Source of the DNA: Sporothrix humicola
Taxonomy: Eukaryota; Ascomycota; Sordariomycetes; Ophiostomatales; Ophiostomataceae
Assembly (NCBI GenBank): GCA_021396245.1
Contig: WNYE01000019.1
Coordinates: 248,001-312,000 of the forward strand
Length of the DNA stretch: 64,000 bases
Reading direction: 5' to 3'
The translations under genes were made by a program, and so were the position numbers. Positions within the stretch are counted from its first letter, which is position 1. Each line of letters opens with the position of its first letter. This document shows positions 52,916 to 63,930 of the stretch, piece by piece. The notes beneath the pieces were generated by a model, which had not been told where the DNA came from, made no database searches, and was given only the letters and a program-made list of their open reading frames with translations.

Positions 52916-54045
52916 ATGACGCAAGTTGAAGAGTACGAGGAGAACATGGAGGAGGCTGGTGCCGGCACCAATGTTGGCGCTCCTCTGTCCGTTTCGGAAC
53001 TGGAGGTATGCTATCCTTCCTCTCATCTATCACCATCTGCTCAACGATTGTCTTCGCCTGCTAACGATTCTAGGGCCTCGGTGGACTTACCAAGCGCGAC
53101 ATCCAATTGCTGCACGATGGCGGCTACTACACCGTCGAGTCCGTCGCCTACACGCCCCGCCGCGCTCTCGAACAGATCAAGGGCATCTCCGACCTCAAGG
53201 CTACCCGCATGATCACCGAAGCCTCCAAGCTCGTGCCCATGGGCTTCACGACGGCCACCGAGATCCACCAGCGCCGCAGCGAGCTGATTTGCATCACGAC
53301 GGGCTCCAAGAATCTTGATACTATGCTGGGCGGCGGCATCGAGACCGGCTCCATAACGGAAATTTTTGGCGAGTTCCGCACGGGCAAGTCCCAGCTTTGC
53401 CACACGCTCGCCGTCACCTGCCAGTTGCCCTTTGACTGCGGCGGCGGCGAGGGCAAGTGCCTGTATGTTGACACTGAGGGCACGTTCCGGCCGAGCCGTG
53501 TGCTGGCGGCCGCCAACCGCTATGGCCTGTCCGGCGAAGAGGTTCTGGACAACATTGCCATTGCCCGCGCCCACAATTCGGACCACCAGCTGGCGCTGCT
53601 GCGCGACGCCGCCCGCATGATGGCCGAGACGCGGTTCAGCCTGTTGATTATTGACTCGGCCACCGCCCTGTACCGCACAGACTACATGGGCCGTGGCGAG
53701 CTCAACAGCCGGCAGATGCACCTGGGCCAGTTCCTGCGGCAGCTGCAGTCCATGACCGACACTTACGGCATTGCCGTCGTCATTACGAACCAGGTCGTCG
53801 CCCAGGTCGACGGCGGTCCCTCGGCCATGTTCAACCCGGACCCCAAGAAGCCCATTGGCGGTAACATTATCGCGCATGCCAGTACAACTCGCATCAGCCT
53901 GAAAAAGGGCCGCGCCGAGACGCGTATCGCCAAGATCTACGACTCGCCGTGTCTGCCCGAGAGCGACTGCATGTTTGCCATTACGGCCGACGGTATTGGT
54001 GACCCGGCACCCAAGGACGACAAGGATAAGGACAAGGACGCATAG
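52916..54045 (+). CDS. RAD51: DNA recombinase RAD51
   Basis: Two exons, 52916-53005 and 53074-54045, with a 68-bp intron, give 353 residues. RAD51 forms filaments on single-stranded DNA and drives strand exchange in homologous recombination repair. The helix-hairpin-helix N-terminal domain ([32 protein letters not shown]) comes first; Walker A is GEFRTGKSQ at 129-137 and Walker B LLIID at 220-224. The polymerisation motif region GFTTATE and the DNA-binding loops ([33 protein letters not shown]) are intact. The C-terminus ends in a Lys/Asp-rich tail (DDKDKDKDA). Gene length and content match RAD51 and not DMC1, which lacks the acidic Glu-rich N-terminus seen here. Confidence 0.97.
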
Positions 54046-54778
54046 ACGGGGGACTGCGAGCTGTATTTTTTGTGTGCTTATTTCCGTCCTGTCTTTGTTT
54101 TCCGTCTTTTCCCGGGTTTCTGGTGTTCTCATTGCCTTTGCGTTGCGGCCGGCGTTTTACGGATTTGCGGTGTTTGATCTTGCGTTTTTTTACTGTTTTT
54201 CAACTGATGTGTTAGAGTACAATGTGCTATATGGAGGACGAGCTGTCAAGACAACAAGAGTAATGAATAGACAAGTTTTAAAATATGAGTGAGAGCTGGA
54301 TGACGACAAGTTTGGTGTTGTGTAACTGAAAGGCCTATTGATGCCACTAGAATAAGCTTAGAACACGCTAAATCTCAGGGGACTCACCGTTGAATGCCCC
54401 TGAATGCGCTGCATGCTATTGTTGGACCTGACTTGAATGGTCACGTGAAGCAACTAACGGCCTCCATTCTGGAGCTGATTTCCCTTTTCGGCTAGCGTCC
54501 TCGCTCCTGCTTGCTTTGGCCGCCAGCCTGACGGGACGCGTTTGGACTGGACCTGAAAAAACACTATTTTGCTCCTTCACTGGACGAAAGCCTCCAAAAC
54601 TGAAGCATCACGAACCAACCACGATTAATTGTGAAAACATCACGACGGCAACACCGCCACCCCGACGACAGAGATTGGCAGCGAAACGATCGAAGATATC
54701 CACGATTTTTTTTGTTTGCCCTCCTCCACAACCAATTCAACACCGGTGCGCCTCTGCGCGCTGGATGGAGAGGCAACG
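54046..54778. other. Spacer RAD51 / NUP120
   Basis: No gene seen. TCACGTGA lies at 54441-54448 and ACGCGT at 54536-54541, about 340 and 240 bp before the NUP120 ATG; both could be regulatory, but matches of this length also occur by chance. Confidence 0.4.
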
Positions 54779-57700
54779 ATGGGTTCCCGAGAGCTGTTTT
54801 ACGCATTCAAAGAAACGCGCGTGAGCCTGGAGCCCGCATCGCCGGCGACCGTTGTTCATGCACAGGTGCCCGCAGCAAATGGAGGTGGCCGGCGGCTAAC
54901 GAGCCGACTGGTTGGGGGCGGCAGCAGCAACAACAACAATTCGAGCAGCAGTATCAGCCGTTCTTTCAGCAACGGCGGACACCACAGCCCCAGCCTTTCG
55001 GCATCGTCCTTTGCGAGCATCACGGGCAGCGGCGGCGACAACGCAAACAGCACATTTACCGAGGAAGAACGCTTTTACCGCCACAAGAACCTGGCGTCTG
55101 AGTCGGGCGTCTACCACCGCCGCCATCACGACGCGCCTCGCAGTTTTCTTTGGCGAGTTCTGGAGGGCGGCCATGTCCTGAGCATTCGCGCCATTGACGT
55201 TGCCAAGCACCAGCCGGACAGCCCGACGTCGGCACCCGACGCTCCCCTGACGCTCTACCTGCACTTCCCCAAGCCTGTGCGGCCGGGATGCATTGCTCTT
55301 GCCGATCCGCAGAAACACGATGCCCTGACAGTCTTTGTGCTCGACGAGTCGTTTTACCTTCATCACCTGCAGCTGCGGCCCGATGTGTTCCGCAAGCGTG
55401 CGTTTGCCAACGAGGCCGATCTGGGTGAGGCGTGGAAGCCGTACCTGTCGGCAACCTTCAACTTTAAGCAGCCGCGGCGTCTTGTGGCAGTGAGCGCCAA
55501 CGAGTTTGTTGTTGCCCTCCATGACGGCGGCCTGATCAACTTCCGACGCGATCCCCACCAGCACGAGTCGGCAGCAACAGCGGCAGCTGCAGCTCCCTCC
55601 TGGAAAGAGTCGTTCCACAGCCCCGTCGGCTTGATTCAGGGCCTGCGCAGCATCCTGCCTTTCCAGGGCGGACCAACGATCAAATACGAAGGCACGAATC
55701 TCGAAATTACGGCAGCGGCATCGGCCGTCACAGCGACTCTGAGCCTCGAAAATGGCGACGGTACGACCACGGGCAGTGCCGCCTTTTTCTTCTCCGTCTG
55801 TCTCGACCACCGTCTGCGCATCTGGAACGTGGAACGTGGTGAGATTTGCTATACAGGCGACATTCTTGGCCTGAACCGCGAACCAAACGAACTCGGCAAG
55901 TGGACCATCGACCCCAGCCAGACAAACCTCCTGCGTGTTGTCCCACTCGCCAACCAGCCTGGCGCCGCCATTATCGCCACGTACTCACCTGTGGGAGCCG
56001 GCGCATTCAAGTTCTGGAAGGCCACGGCTACCATAGGCCAGGATGGACACGGAAACGGCAATGGAGCTGCACGCGTCGAAGTCGAGCCCCTGGATAGCGC
56101 ACCGGGCTCTCTTCTTCCTCCCACCCCCTCCGCTGCCGACGTCTGGACGCTCGCCGACTTTGCCATTGCCTACAGCGCACCCCGCAAGCTCAGCCTTTGG
56201 GTGCTGTGGAAGAACAACCTGATCTATCGCGTGATGCAGATGGAAGCCGATCTCGACGATCTGGCATCCGACTGGCAAGAAACTTGGACGGGCGTGCACA
56301 CCGAAAGCGGCGCACCGACTGCCCAGACGTCTGGCCCATGCGACCCCACCGATGCAGCCGAAAAGTGGCTCGATCTCATCTTCTTCCCCGGCCGCTTCTC
56401 GCGTGCAACGCTCGAGACTGCCCTGTCCATGTACGAGCGTGGACTGGGCGCCTCAACAAACAACAAGATGGGCAAGCGCGGCGGCTCACTATCAAGCACA
56501 GCCGTGTCGACCGCCGCGTCATCCTCGAACAGCGGCAAGAGCCTTATGGAGTCCATCTGCTCTGTCCTGGGATCGACGGCTGCTCTCGAGCGTGGATCAT
56601 CCGGTGCCATGGACTACGACCTATTCCGCAGTGCCAGCGAGATCCAGTGGCGCAGATTCTACCGTCTGCTCGTGGAGCTCGACAAGCAGCGCGGTGAGGC
56701 TCTTGCGCTCGCGCTCGATCCCGACCTAGGCATTGCCTGGGTCGTCTGCACGGACTGCATCGCTGCCGCCCGCGAGTGCAGCGGTCTCGAGCGCGTTTAC
56801 CACAATGCGCCGTCAGCCCAGATCTCATCCGTCTTTGGCAGCCGGGGAAGCGGCAGTGGAGCCGGAAACAACAGCGCAAACTACGAAAAGGTCAGCCGCC
56901 TGCTCGCCGCCGGTGCCGCCTTTGTCGACAGCTTCTCGGACGGCATGCTGCAGACGAGCGAAGCCGCACTGCGTGCCGAGATCTTCGACGACGCGTCGTC
57001 CAAGACCGACGAGGAGCGCATCCAGTCGCTGGGCGACAAGGCCGGCTTCTGGCGGCACCTGACCGAAGACGAGTGCGCCCAGGTTATCGACATTTTGGGC
57101 GAGAACTTTGAGCAAGTCGACGAGGCCACGTACCGCACACTCTTCTCTCTGTTTGACGACGTTGTCCAGCAGCAGCTGCAGGGTGGCCACGATGTGCGCT
57201 ATCCTTTCACGCAGTTCGGCCAGAAGCTCGTCGTTCGCGGCATTCAGGACACGGCCGAGCTGTTCTGGCAGATTCTGTTCCGCCAGCTCATCCTGCTTGT
57301 CCACATGGAGTTTGAGCTCGAGGACGAGCGCGTTGCCCTCCACAGCCGCATCGATGTCGGCCAGGTCTACATTCGCCTGATCGACGCCCTCAAGCGCCTT
57401 GAGCTTGTCAAGTGGCTGTCACGAACCGAGTTCAGTGTCGCCCTGAAACGCTCTGAGCGCGAGTCGCTGTCTGGCTCCTTCTCGGGCGGCTCTTTCTCGA
57501 CAGCATCCGGCGGCTCCTTCTCAGCGGCGTCGACCTCTGGTTCAGGAGGCGCAAGCGGATCCGACGAGAACCCGACCCAAGTCATCACTGTCCTTGCGGG
57601 CAGCGTCGGCCATCTTCTGGGCCTCGGCGAGCAGGCCGGCAGTGTCCCTCTCTCGTCGCTCCTCACAGACATTATCGTCGACGTCTGCTCAGCCCGCAGC

Positions 57701-59158
57701 ACGATCGAGCTTGACCCGGCCATGATCCAGTGCATGCTCCTCAAGCGCGGCCGGCCAGACCTGTCTCTAGAGCTAGGCGCCTTTGCCAGCGACGATCCGT
57801 TCTCGACTTACGTCCAGGGCCGCACATTCTTGGCTCTCCGCAACTACGACACCGCCTCTCTTTACTTCCAGAAGGCCGCCGTCGGCTTGAGTACAGTTGT
57901 CCGTCACCCGCTTCGCCACAGTGCCGGCCTGATCGACGACGCCGAGTGGAACCTGTTCTACAGCGGCCTGCCCAACTACTATGCCCATGTTGTCTCGCTG
58001 TACGACCGCCAAAAGGCCTATACCTATGTTATCGACTTTGCACGCCTCTCCCTGCAGTTTATCCGCAGCAAAGCCAACAGCCTCAGCGCCAGCATCAACA
58101 ACGGCAGCAACGGCAGCCAGCAGTCCAAGAAGGCGGGCAGCCGCCACGGCAGCTTTAGCGCCAATGACCCGGCCGCCGAGGCCGCAGTTCTGGCCTCGAC
58201 GCGCGCCGAGATGCTCAGCCGTCTGTTTACCGCCGCCACGACGCTGTCACGTTTCGACGCCGCCCACAGTGCACTTCTGTCCATGGGCCAGCCGTTCTTG
58301 ACCGCCGCTTCTTCATCCTCATCTAACCCTCCGAACAGCGGCGCTGCCCTCCAGAGATCAGGCCTGCGCTACCTGGTCGAAAAGATGTGCGAGACGGGCC
58401 AGGTTGCTGCTCTTCTGGCTCTCCCCTTCCCTGGCGGCCTGCGCGATTCGGTCGACGATGTCCTCGAGCAGAAGTGCCGCGCCGCTATGGAGGTTGTCCG
58501 CGGCACGCCCTGGCACCATGTCCTGTACAGCTGGCGCGTCGCCCACAACGACTACCGCGGCGCGGCCAGCGTGCTGCTCGACCAGCTGCACAAGCTGCAG
58601 CAGGCCGGCGAGGGTGACAAGTTTTTGGCGACGGCTGCGCCGATGTCCGACAGCGATTTCGGCAGCGACGACGTCCTCGACACGCCCGTGACGCGGCAGT
58701 ACCTCAAGCTGATCAACACGTTGAGCTGTGTCGACCCGAAGCAGGCGTGGATCTACACCGAGGACCCGCTGGCCGTCCAGCCATCATCGTCAACAGCCAC
58801 CAGCAAGTCCCCAGCACCACGCGACACGCTCATCCCCAGCGTCGAGTCGTCATCGTCAGGCGACAACCTTGCCGGTACCCAGGCGACAGAGGCCGACACG
58901 CAGAACGCGTCACAGTTGTCAACGTCCGGCGCTGCGGGCAAGAAGTCGGGCAGCGACAGCAACCCCATGGCGTCGTTCCTCAAAAAGGCGGCTGCCGCCC
59001 AGCGTCCGCCGTGGCGCAAGGTGGTCACGCTGGCCGATCTGCGGAAACAGTACCAGGACGAGTTGGACCGGATCGCGGCCATCCAAAACAACCAGTTTGC
59101 ATTTGGAAGCGGTGCCGGTGCTGGCGAGGGCGTGGATATTACCATGAACGACTCATGA
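54779..59158 (+). CDS. NUP120: Nucleoporin Nup120/Nup160 (Y-complex)
   Basis: Single exon, 1459 residues from the ATG at 54779 (MGSRELFYAF); the upstream open frame has no ATG. The protein is one arm of the Y-shaped (Nup84/Nup107-160) scaffold of the nuclear pore. The N-terminal ~500 residues fit the beta-propeller of PF11715 (ETRVSLEPASPATVVHAQ, VLEGGHVLSIRAIDVAK, FFFSVCLDHRLRIWNVERG, ARKLSLWVLWKN-like LSLWVLWKNNLIYRVM). The rest is alpha-helical solenoid, interrupted by Ser/Gly-rich inserts (near 57470-57560 and 58090-58150). The end carries the conserved AWIYTEDPLAV and KVVTLADLRKQYQDELDRI blocks of Nup160 proteins. Length is normal for filamentous fungi. Confidence 0.92.
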   Translation: MGSRELFYAFKETRVSLEPASPATVVHAQVPAANGGGRRLTSRLVGGGSSNNNNSSSSISRSFSNGGHHSPSLSASSFASITGSGGDNANSTFTEEERFYRHKNLASESGVYHRRHHDAPRSFLWRVLEGGHVLSIRAIDVAKHQPDSPTSAPDAPLTLYLHFPKPVRPGCIALADPQKHDALTVFVLDESFYLHHLQLRPDVFRKRAFANEADLGEAWKPYLSATFNFKQPRRLVAVSANEFVVALHDGGLINFRRDPHQHESAATAAAAAPSWKESFHSPVGLIQGLRSILPFQGGPTIKYEGTNLEITAAASAVTATLSLENGDGTTTGSAAFFFSVCLDHRLRIWNVERGEICYTGDILGLNREPNELGKWTIDPSQTNLLRVVPLANQPGAAIIATYSPVGAGAFKFWKATATIGQDGHGNGNGAARVEVEPLDSAPGSLLPPTPSAADVWTLADFAIAYSAPRKLSLWVLWKNNLIYRVMQMEADLDDLASDWQETWTGVHTESGAPTAQTSGPCDPTDAAEKWLDLIFFPGRFSRATLETALSMYERGLGASTNNKMGKRGGSLSSTAVSTAASSSNSGKSLMESICSVLGSTAALERGSSGAMDYDLFRSASEIQWRRFYRLLVELDKQRGEALALALDPDLGIAWVVCTDCIAAARECSGLERVYHNAPSAQISSVFGSRGSGSGAGNNSANYEKVSRLLAAGAAFVDSFSDGMLQTSEAALRAEIFDDASSKTDEERIQSLGDKAGFWRHLTEDECAQVIDILGENFEQVDEATYRTLFSLFDDVVQQQLQGGHDVRYPFTQFGQKLVVRGIQDTAELFWQILFRQLILLVHMEFELEDERVALHSRIDVGQVYIRLIDALKRLELVKWLSRTEFSVALKRSERESLSGSFSGGSFSTASGGSFSAASTSGSGGASGSDENPTQVITVLAGSVGHLLGLGEQAGSVPLSSLLTDIIVDVCSARSTIELDPAMIQCMLLKRGRPDLSLELGAFASDDPFSTYVQGRTFLALRNYDTASLYFQKAAVGLSTVVRHPLRHSAGLIDDAEWNLFYSGLPNYYAHVVSLYDRQKAYTYVIDFARLSLQFIRSKANSLSASINNGSNGSQQSKKAGSRHGSFSANDPAAEAAVLASTRAEMLSRLFTAATTLSRFDAAHSALLSMGQPFLTAASSSSSNPPNSGAALQRSGLRYLVEKMCETGQVAALLALPFPGGLRDSVDDVLEQKCRAAMEVVRGTPWHHVLYSWRVAHNDYRGAASVLLDQLHKLQQAGEGDKFLATAAPMSDSDFGSDDVLDTPVTRQYLKLINTLSCVDPKQAWIYTEDPLAVQPSSSTATSKSPAPRDTLIPSVESSSSGDNLAGTQATEADTQNASQLSTSGAAGKKSGSDSNPMASFLKKAAAAQRPPWRKVVTLADLRKQYQDELDRIAAIQNNQFAFGSGAGAGEGVDITMNDS

Positions 59159-59658
59159 GAGAAGTCGAGAATGAGTGGAAGTGGGATGTTAGGATTATAA
59201 AGTAAAAAAGGGCCTGCTTAGGCTCGCGGACGGCGTTGGGATTTATTTCCTTGATTTAATTTCTGTTGCTTCTTGTTTCACATTTTATGTTCTGTTGTTA
59301 CCATTTTGCAATATAGCTACTTATTTTTTTTCCGTCTACTTTTCCGCTGTCAATGTATTTATACAATACTCCGTACTTTACCACAATAAGCAGGGCTACT
59401 GTGCCCCTTTTCACTTATTATACTTACAGGCTCAACATGGTGTAAACGTGGCAATTATATTATATACAACTGTGCCAACTAAGAGGTAAGGTAAAGGTGC
59501 AAGTGCAAGAAAGAAATGCTGTAAAATGAAGAAGAAACAAGGACACAAAAAAGCTATAAAAACGGCCGCAGATGGTAATTCATGACAATGATAAGCGACA
59601 CCCGGCTTTTCACTCTATCACCCTACTCGTGTCCCAAGATGCCACCTCACTCGGACAA
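59159..59658. other. Convergent 3' spacer NUP120 / VPS26
   Basis: AT-rich 3' region between convergent genes; no gene seen. Confidence 0.5.
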
Positions 59659-60813
59659 TTATGCCGGAGGAGGGAGGGCCATGGTGGCCTTGTTCTCTGG
59701 CGGCGGGGCGTGTATTGCCGACGGCGCCGCAGCCTCGGCGCTGGCGATCTCGGGCGCCTGTCTGTACAGGATAATCTCAGACTGCTTAAAGTACCTCCGG
59801 GCGTCTGCATGCGTTAGTAAGGAACTCAAATAGCTTACGAAAGAAGCTGGAGCCAGGGGGGGAACTCACCCTCATCGATAAGAACGAGACTCAGGTAGTA
59901 CCGCGTCGAGAACTTCTTGTTGACGTCCCGGAACGTCGGCGTCAGGTCGAAGCCGCCGAGGAATAGGCGGATGGGGATCGTCTCGCCACGCGAAGGCGAG
60001 CCGTCCATGATCTGGAAAGGTTAGTGAACAATACTATGCTGTATCATGTACTTGGGCCAAGAGCTTACCTCAAACCGCACGAGCGTCTCGCTCTCGTTGT
60101 ACTGGTTGGGCGCCGCGCCCGTCGTCTCGCGCCGGATAATCGACAGCTCCATGTGCTTGATCTTGAGCCGCACCAGCAAAAAGTAGATGCGGCCGACAAT
60201 GACGTCCTTCAGGTGGTACTTGCTCTTGCTGTACTCGAATTCAATGTGTAGGCAATCCTCAATGCCTACGTCCATTTTGATTGGCGAGTTCATCTCCGGC
60301 GGGATGCGGTAGCTGTACACCCAAATGTCCTTTTCGCGGATAACGTCGGCCATGCGCCGCGAGACAGTAACCCGCACAAAGTACCGCAGCTTGACGTTGA
60401 TGCCGTTGTACGACTCGTACTGCTTCTCGACGTTTTTGAAGTTGAAGTCGAACGTCTGCGGGTGCTGCAGCTCGCCGGGTGCTGCCAGCTCCTGCACAAG
60501 CGACAGGAACTCGTAGTGGTTGCCACGGTCGTAGAACATTTCTGGTATGTTAGGAGAAAGAAATATCACAGCTGTTTTGGTTGTGGAGGAACCCACCGAT
60601 TGTGCCGATAAACTGCACTTTGATGCCGGTGTGCTCGAGACGCTTGCCGTCCTTTGGTCGCACCGTCACGGCGCCCTTGACGGACTCGCCGTCCATGTAC
60701 AGAGGTGCCTTCTCGCGGCGGTTCTTCTCCAGCCGCACATCGACCATTTGCCGCTCATCGCTGTTCTCGAGGACAACGTCAATGTCCACCGGTGTTGAGA
60801 AGAAGTACGACAT
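59659..60813 (-). CDS. VPS26: Retromer subunit VPS26
   Basis: Four minus-strand exons, 60813-60597, 60541-60069, 60011-59870 and 59804-59659, give 325 residues; introns 55, 57 and 65 bp, all phases checked. VPS26 is the arrestin-like subunit of the retromer cargo-recognition complex (with VPS35 and VPS29), which returns receptors from endosomes to the Golgi. The start MSYFFSTPVDIDVVLEN, the block YMDGESVKGAVTVRP, then EMFYDRGNHYEFLSLVQELA, YFVRVTVSR, FEYSKSKYHLKDVIVGRIYF and IIRRETTG are classic family sequences. Splicing rebuilds PSRGETIPIRLFLGGFDLTPTF. The short Pro/Ala-rich tail is variable. It is divergent from RPL9. Confidence 0.96.
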
Positions 60814-61737
60814 TGTGGAGGTAGGTGCGGAAGTAAAGAGCTGTGGTATTGGTATTGGTATTGGTCGAGTGAGGATGCAGCTCTAGCTACGTGGCCAGGC
60901 CTCGAGGCGAATCGTCGATGGTGACGTCGGTGATCTGTTTATCGCGATGCTCGATCGAGACAGTCGTGAGGGGTTGGTTCTTCAGCGATTGGGGTTGACG
61001 ATTCCGTGCTGCAATTGCTTCGTGAGCTCCGTCGTCAATTGATAACTGTGTTTCGTTACCAGTCAAACCGTCGTCGTGTTGTGGCGTCGTCAAAGTCGCC
61101 TTGTGGAATCAACGAAATCGGCCAGGGGCGGGAATCAACCGTTGGAGAGTGTCCGTGAGCTCCGACTGCCCTCCGTCGTCGTAGGTCACTGAGTGACAGG
61201 GGCGCTAGTGAAATGCAGCTGCCTTGTTCGCCAGCTCGTTCTGCTCAGAACGGCTAGCCTTTCACATGACGCATCAGGTGCTGAAAGCTGGCAAAATACA
61301 AGGCTGGGAGCTTTAGTGGAGAATCGGCAGACCGCCCAGGCCCAACCACCCCACCAAGAAGAGAGTCTCAGAAGATGCACTTATCGCCGATAACTGTCAC
61401 GTGCAACGCAGAACCCTATGTGGTGAGAGCAACTCGAAGAGACAGAGTGGGGCAGCTCGGCTCTCGGAAGAATATTTTTCACGCTACTCATCCTCTGCAA
61501 TTACAGGCGGGAAGGAGGGGACCCAGCAAAAAAATTCGAAAAACTTAGTGGGAAACTTTGTGTGAGGGCTACACCCGTTTCCAGCCAGCCAGCGAAAAAA
61601 AAATAGAGCCAAAGGGAAAATCGCTTTTGCAAGTGTTCACGACTTTTTTCGCACGTCTGTCTCCCCCCCATTTTCCATCTTCATCACCCAACGTCACTTC
61701 ACACCACACCCGGCATCACCCCGACCGACGATTCAAG
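60814..61737. promoter_or_regulatory. Divergent promoter region VPS26 / RPL9
   Basis: About 0.9 kb between outward-facing genes. A CACGTG element lies at 61398-61403 and a C/T tract runs just before the RPL9 start (61640-61720), as is usual for ribosomal protein genes. No gene seen. Confidence 0.45.
60845..60865. repeat. GGTATT hexanucleotide microsatellite
   Basis: About three and a half copies of GGTATT between VPS26 and RPL9. Short and probably of no function. Confidence 0.6.
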
Positions 61738-62964
61738 ATGAAGTACATTCACTCTGAGGAGACTCTGGAGATTCCGGAGGGAGGTACGATTTATCACCAA
61801 ACGATCCCGTTCTTTTGAACTCCCGTCGTCTTCTTTTCAAGATCCAAAATCGACTGTTTCGGATGCGCATTGCGACTCGACGACCAGGCCGACGACAGAG
61901 ATGAGGAAGGAAAAGCAAGGCAACAGGCAACCGACGACAGAGGCAACATCGACTGGATAAAAATTACGAAGCACGGCACTTGAACAACAATTGTGGCTGC
62001 ATTCATGTCCAATTTGAAGTTGCAGCAGAACGACGGATGGATCACGGATTGAGGAGGGACGGTCGACCTGACTCTGCATATTCGTGGTCCGGGCGGACGT
62101 GCAGCAACGGAGGACTGGTCATGAAAAGCAGTGCTGCCGGAATCGACTTTTTTCGACGACAAATGGACAACTGCAAATTGGACGATATATGAGACGAGGG
62201 ATTAATCCTACGCACGACGACAACGGCAACGACAACCAGAACGGCCACGGAATATCAGCCCACACACTGCCTCATTTCTGCCTGCTTTCTCCCATCTCGA
62301 CCGGTCAACTGCGCATCTGCACGAAACGGAGATTTTGGTCTTTTGAAGAAGACGATATGGAGGGCGATCAAAGACGAAAAATCTTTTCATATCAGACATG
62401 CATGCTAACAGACCTTCCACCGCAACAGTCAAGGTTCATATCAAGTCCAGACTCGTTACCGTTGAGGGCCCCAGAGGAAAGCTCTCCAAGGACCTGAGCC
62501 ACGTCGCCGTCAACTTCTCCCTGCCGAAAAAGAACCTCATCCAGATCGAGATCCACCACGGCAACCGCAAGAATGTCGCCACCCTGCGCACCGTCCGGAC
62601 GCTGATCAACAACCTGATCATCGGTGTCACCAAGGGCTACAAGTACAAGATGCGCTACGTCTACGCCCATTTCCCCATCAACGTCAACCTGGACAAGAAC
62701 GCCGAGACCGGCCTGCACGAGGTCGAGATCCGCAACTTCATCGGCGAGAAGATTGTGCGGCGGGTGGTTATGCAGCCTGGTGTCGATGTCGAGATCTCCA
62801 AGGCGCAGAAGGACGAGCTGATCCTGCAGGGCAACTCGCTCGAGGCTGTCTCCCAGAGCGCGGCAGACATCCAGCAGATCTGCAAGGTCCGGAACAAGGA
62901 TATCCGGAAGTTCCTTGACGGTCTGTACGTCTCGGAGAAGGGCAACATTGTTGAGGACCAGTAG
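61738..62964 (+). CDS. RPL9: 60S ribosomal protein uL6 (RPL9)
   Basis: Two exons, 61738-61783 and 62429-62964, give 193 residues. The intron is 645 bp, ten times the usual length here, with GTACG donor, CTAAC branch site and CAG acceptor; the gap falls after [15 protein letters not shown] and the phase is right ([10 protein letters not shown]). The protein is the cytosolic L6-family component near the factor-binding site of the large subunit. Its conserved parts are [19 protein letters not shown], the [20 protein letters not shown] block, [17 protein letters not shown] and the C-terminal [20 protein letters not shown]. Long first introns in fungal ribosomal protein genes are often regulatory; no box C/D or H/ACA snoRNA is evident inside. 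Confidence 0.97.
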
Positions 62965-63930
62965 ATACCCAGAAAAGGGTTTTTGCTGTCTGTCTTTTGC
63001 TGTCTGTTGTCTCTTGTGGTGTTTTTCTATATCGATAACTTATTTTTTTGTGATGTTTTACACCAAACGGCTTCTTTCTCGGTTTGCGGTTTTGTTTTCA
63101 TACGGGACACACAAGGAAAAAAGGCGAATGGGCGGAGAGGGCAGTCGGAGGTTTCTGTGTCATGAGATGAGAGGGCGATCCCATGTCTAGAGAAAACGAT
63201 ACGGGTCGCCCGATCATTCTCTGCACAAAAATTAGAGAAAGGGGGGCTGAACACTAAAAAAAACTACCCTCTCGAACAAAAAAATAAAAAAAAGCTTCTC
63301 ATTCTTCTTGCATCTCCCTCTGTGCATGTGTGCACGCCCATTTGTTATCCGAGAGGAAAGAACCGTACTTTCATTGGAGTACATCTTACAAAATAAAAGT
63401 CATGGGTTATGGCGAATTGGCGGTACTTTGATTTAATACAAAAATATTCGAAATTTATGTCTTGCTACAAAATGTGATTGAGAGCCTTCTTATAAACCGA
63501 GGGTTTGATTTTACGATCCAATGCCTATTCACTATCACAAGTTCAAGTTCATTGCAAATTTTGTGTTTTGTGTTAATTTCATTATTCTTTCATGGTTTTC
63601 ATTTTGATTAAATAAATAGTAGGCATATGCTATAGATTGCTCATAAAAAGCCCCAGATCTTCGTTGGTATCGATCGAGTTCTCGTCTTTGTCGTTCTTTC
63701 GTTCTTCCGTTCTTCGTTCTTTTGATTCATCACCTCCTCTTCATTCTTCTTTCTTGATATGTCGTTGTCGTTGATATAACCATCCCAAACGCCGTCGCAA
63801 TGATGACAATAAATGCGAAGTAAATACAAAACTGCCCCTCTCGGGAACAAAGGAAATATGTGCTAGAAAAAAGGAAATAGTGTTGAGTGTTTTCTTTGAT
63901 ATCAATGCGTCTTTAGGTGCACACTTCAGT
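62965..63930. other. Spacer RPL9 / right edge
   Basis: T-rich 3' UTR of RPL9, then AT-rich sequence with A-runs near 63255-63295. No gene seen. Confidence 0.5.

Noticed and set aside
52916..54045. DMC1 rather than RAD51
   Set aside because: The acidic N-terminus and the exact loop sequences fit RAD51, and the fold-wide identity pattern is that of Rhp51/uvsC.
61784..62428. Box C/D snoRNA inside the RPL9 intron
   Set aside because: I looked for RTGATGA followed by CTGA with flanking pairing; single partial matches (GAGATGAGG, CCTGACT) occur but not in a proper arrangement.
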